Assembly: GCA_026985775.1 (NCBI GenBank)
Contig: JALSPV010000002.1
Coordinates: forward strand, 1 to 5,837
Direction of reading: 5' to 3'
Source: Candidatus Aenigmatarchaeota archaeon
GTDB lineage: Archaea; Aenigmatarchaeota; Aenigmatarchaeia; Aenigmatarchaeales; SZUA-1535
Length of the DNA stretch: 5,837 bases
The position numbers and the translations under genes were made by a program. The notes beneath the pieces were generated by a model. That model did no database searches and was not told the DNA's origin. It saw only the letters and a program-made list of their open reading frames with translations. This document shows, in pieces, positions 5,143 through 5,837 of this stretch. Position 1 is the stretch's first letter, and each line of letters begins with the position of its first letter.

Positions 5143-5163
5143 AAACAAAAATTAAAAGAAAAA
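5143..5163 (-). terminator. T-rich tract after the TM-helix membrane gene
   Basis: The - strand reads 17 T in 21 bases, in runs of 5, 4, 5 and 3, starting 16 nt after the stop at 5180. It fits an archaeal U-rich terminator. It also directly abuts the DUF371 start, so it would form that gene's untranslated leader if the transcript starts upstream. Confidence 0.4.
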
Positions 5164-5179
5164 GATGTTTTATTCTTAC

Positions 5180-5837
5180 TCATCTTCTTCTCTTTCTTTC
5201 TCTGTGCTCATGAATGAGGCCTTCTTTTCTTACCCATTCTCTTGCAAGATCTGCTATTACATCTTTCAAACCAAGACCTATTGCTATCGCCATTCCTATT
5301 CCTATCGAAGCTACTATTATTTTTATAATGTCCTCGAGGATGTTTACCTTCATCTGTGGAATTACTCCAAGGCCCATTGTGATTGCTATTACAAGTATCA
5401 GTGCAAATACTATCTTTCCTGTAATGTCAGAATAAATGGTTCTTGATGTTATTATTTTGTCCTTGATGTATACTGCTATTCCGTAACCTACCAATATTAT
5501 TATTGCTGCTCCTACCACGCCTATCACAAAACTGTAAACACTTGCAACAAATCTGGAGATCGGTTCAATTCCTAGAACGTCTTGTGAAGTTGCTGCCTGA
5601 ATTGCTACAAGATAAATTACCCATCTTGTGATAACATCTCCGAGAGATGAAGGTTTAATGTTCAAATACTTCTCTTCTGAAAGAAATTCGTCTACTTTCA
5701 TTTTACTTAGGAGTTCTCTGACAATTCTTCCCATTAGCTTTCCCACTATGAATCCTATCGTCAGTATTATTATTGCTCCCAGCAGGTTTGGGATTTTTGC
5801 AATTGCTGATTCTCCTATGTTTCTGAGTACATCTTCA
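5180..5837 (-). CDS. TM-helix (CmpX/MscS-related) membrane protein, 5'-partial
   Basis: The C-terminal 218 residues of an integral membrane protein resembling the conserved-TM-helix family (PF05552), related to MscS-type mechanosensitive channels. The frame is open to the window edge, so the GTG at 5746 is not the start. Visible hydrophobic segments lie at about residues 18-37, 68-82, 98-124, 141-159 and 170-190. The last runs into GLGLKDVIADLARE (187-200), which resembles the glycine/alanine-rich pore helix of MscS, and the helix-connector stretch GFIVGKLMGRIVRELL is typical of this family. The protein stops soon after, with no MscS beta domain, ending in a charged tail KEGLIHEHRERKRRR. The likely role is a channel or membrane scaffold responding to envelope tension; this is inferred from family resemblance only. 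Confidence 0.78.
   Translation of the reverse strand, partial: EDVLRNIGESAIAKIPNLLGAIIILTIGFIVGKLMGRIVRELLSKMKVDEFLSEEKYLNIKPSSLGDVITRWVIYLVAIQAATSQDVLGIEPISRFVASVYSFVIGVVGAAIIILVGYGIAVYIKDKIITSRTIYSDITGKIVFALILVIAITMGLGVIPQMKVNILEDIIKIIVASIGIGMAIAIGLGLKDVIADLAREWVRKEGLIHEHRERKRRR

Noticed and set aside
5562..5580. GGTTCAATTCC resembling a tRNA T-arm
   Set aside because: It lies inside the membrane-protein coding frame and has no matching acceptor stem, anticodon arm or D-arm.
5180..5746. GTG at 5746 as the start of the membrane protein
   Set aside because: The frame continues to the window edge with a coding-like membrane helix directly upstream, so the start is outside the window.
1..5837. 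CRISPR arrays, insertion sequences, integrase sites or rRNA genes
   Set aside because: No regularly spaced repeats, transposase-like frames, paired terminal repeats or rRNA-like conserved sequence were seen.

Overview
This window comes from an AT-rich archaeon. The visible genes encode archaeal-type information-processing proteins: RNA polymerase Rpo1C (A''), ribosomal protein L30e, short two-KH NusA, Rpo7 (RpoE), Spt4 and the wyosine enzyme Taw2. It also carries the archaeal DUF371 family, TATA boxes about 26 nt upstream of start codons, and GGTGA-type Shine-Dalgarno sites. Variant residues in the polymerase core (SISEPATQ where most archaea have SIGEPGTQ) would fit a deep or DPANN-like lineage. 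That placement is only a guess, and the phylum cannot be resolved from here.

Layout: (1) Positions 1-1713, + strand, hold the tail of the RNA polymerase operon: rpoA2 (5' end off the window), rpl30e and nusA, each 6 nt apart, with stop codons embedded in the next gene's ribosome-binding site. The rps12/rps7 genes that often follow nusA in archaea are absent. (2) Positions 1714-1818 are a convergent gap containing a perfect 8-bp-stem hairpin. (3) Positions 1819-3877, - strand, read in transcription order: taw2, a Trm112-like zinc-ribbon gene, two small three-TM membrane proteins with an ATGA overlap, and a third hydrophobic reading frame. That last frame has no start codon in its own frame and opens exactly at the CTT TAA stop of the gene before it. 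(4) Positions 3878-4005 are a divergent promoter region. (5) Positions 4006-4733, + strand, hold rpoE (probably leaderless) and spt4, overlapping by one base. (6) Positions 4726-5837, - strand, hold a DUF371 gene whose 3' end overlaps spt4 by 8 bp, and the C-terminal part of a TM-helix (CmpX/MscS-related) membrane protein running off the window.

Most genes are ordinary core machinery: transcription (Rpo1C, Rpo7, NusA, Spt4), translation (L30e) and tRNA modification (Taw2). The less ordinary parts are the accessory membrane-protein cassette with its possible +1 frameshift or broken third gene, the pairing of a Trm112-like protein with Taw2, and the unknown DUF371 protein beside spt4. I found no CRISPR array, insertion sequence, tRNA or rRNA, and I do not see a convincing wholly new defence or metabolic system.
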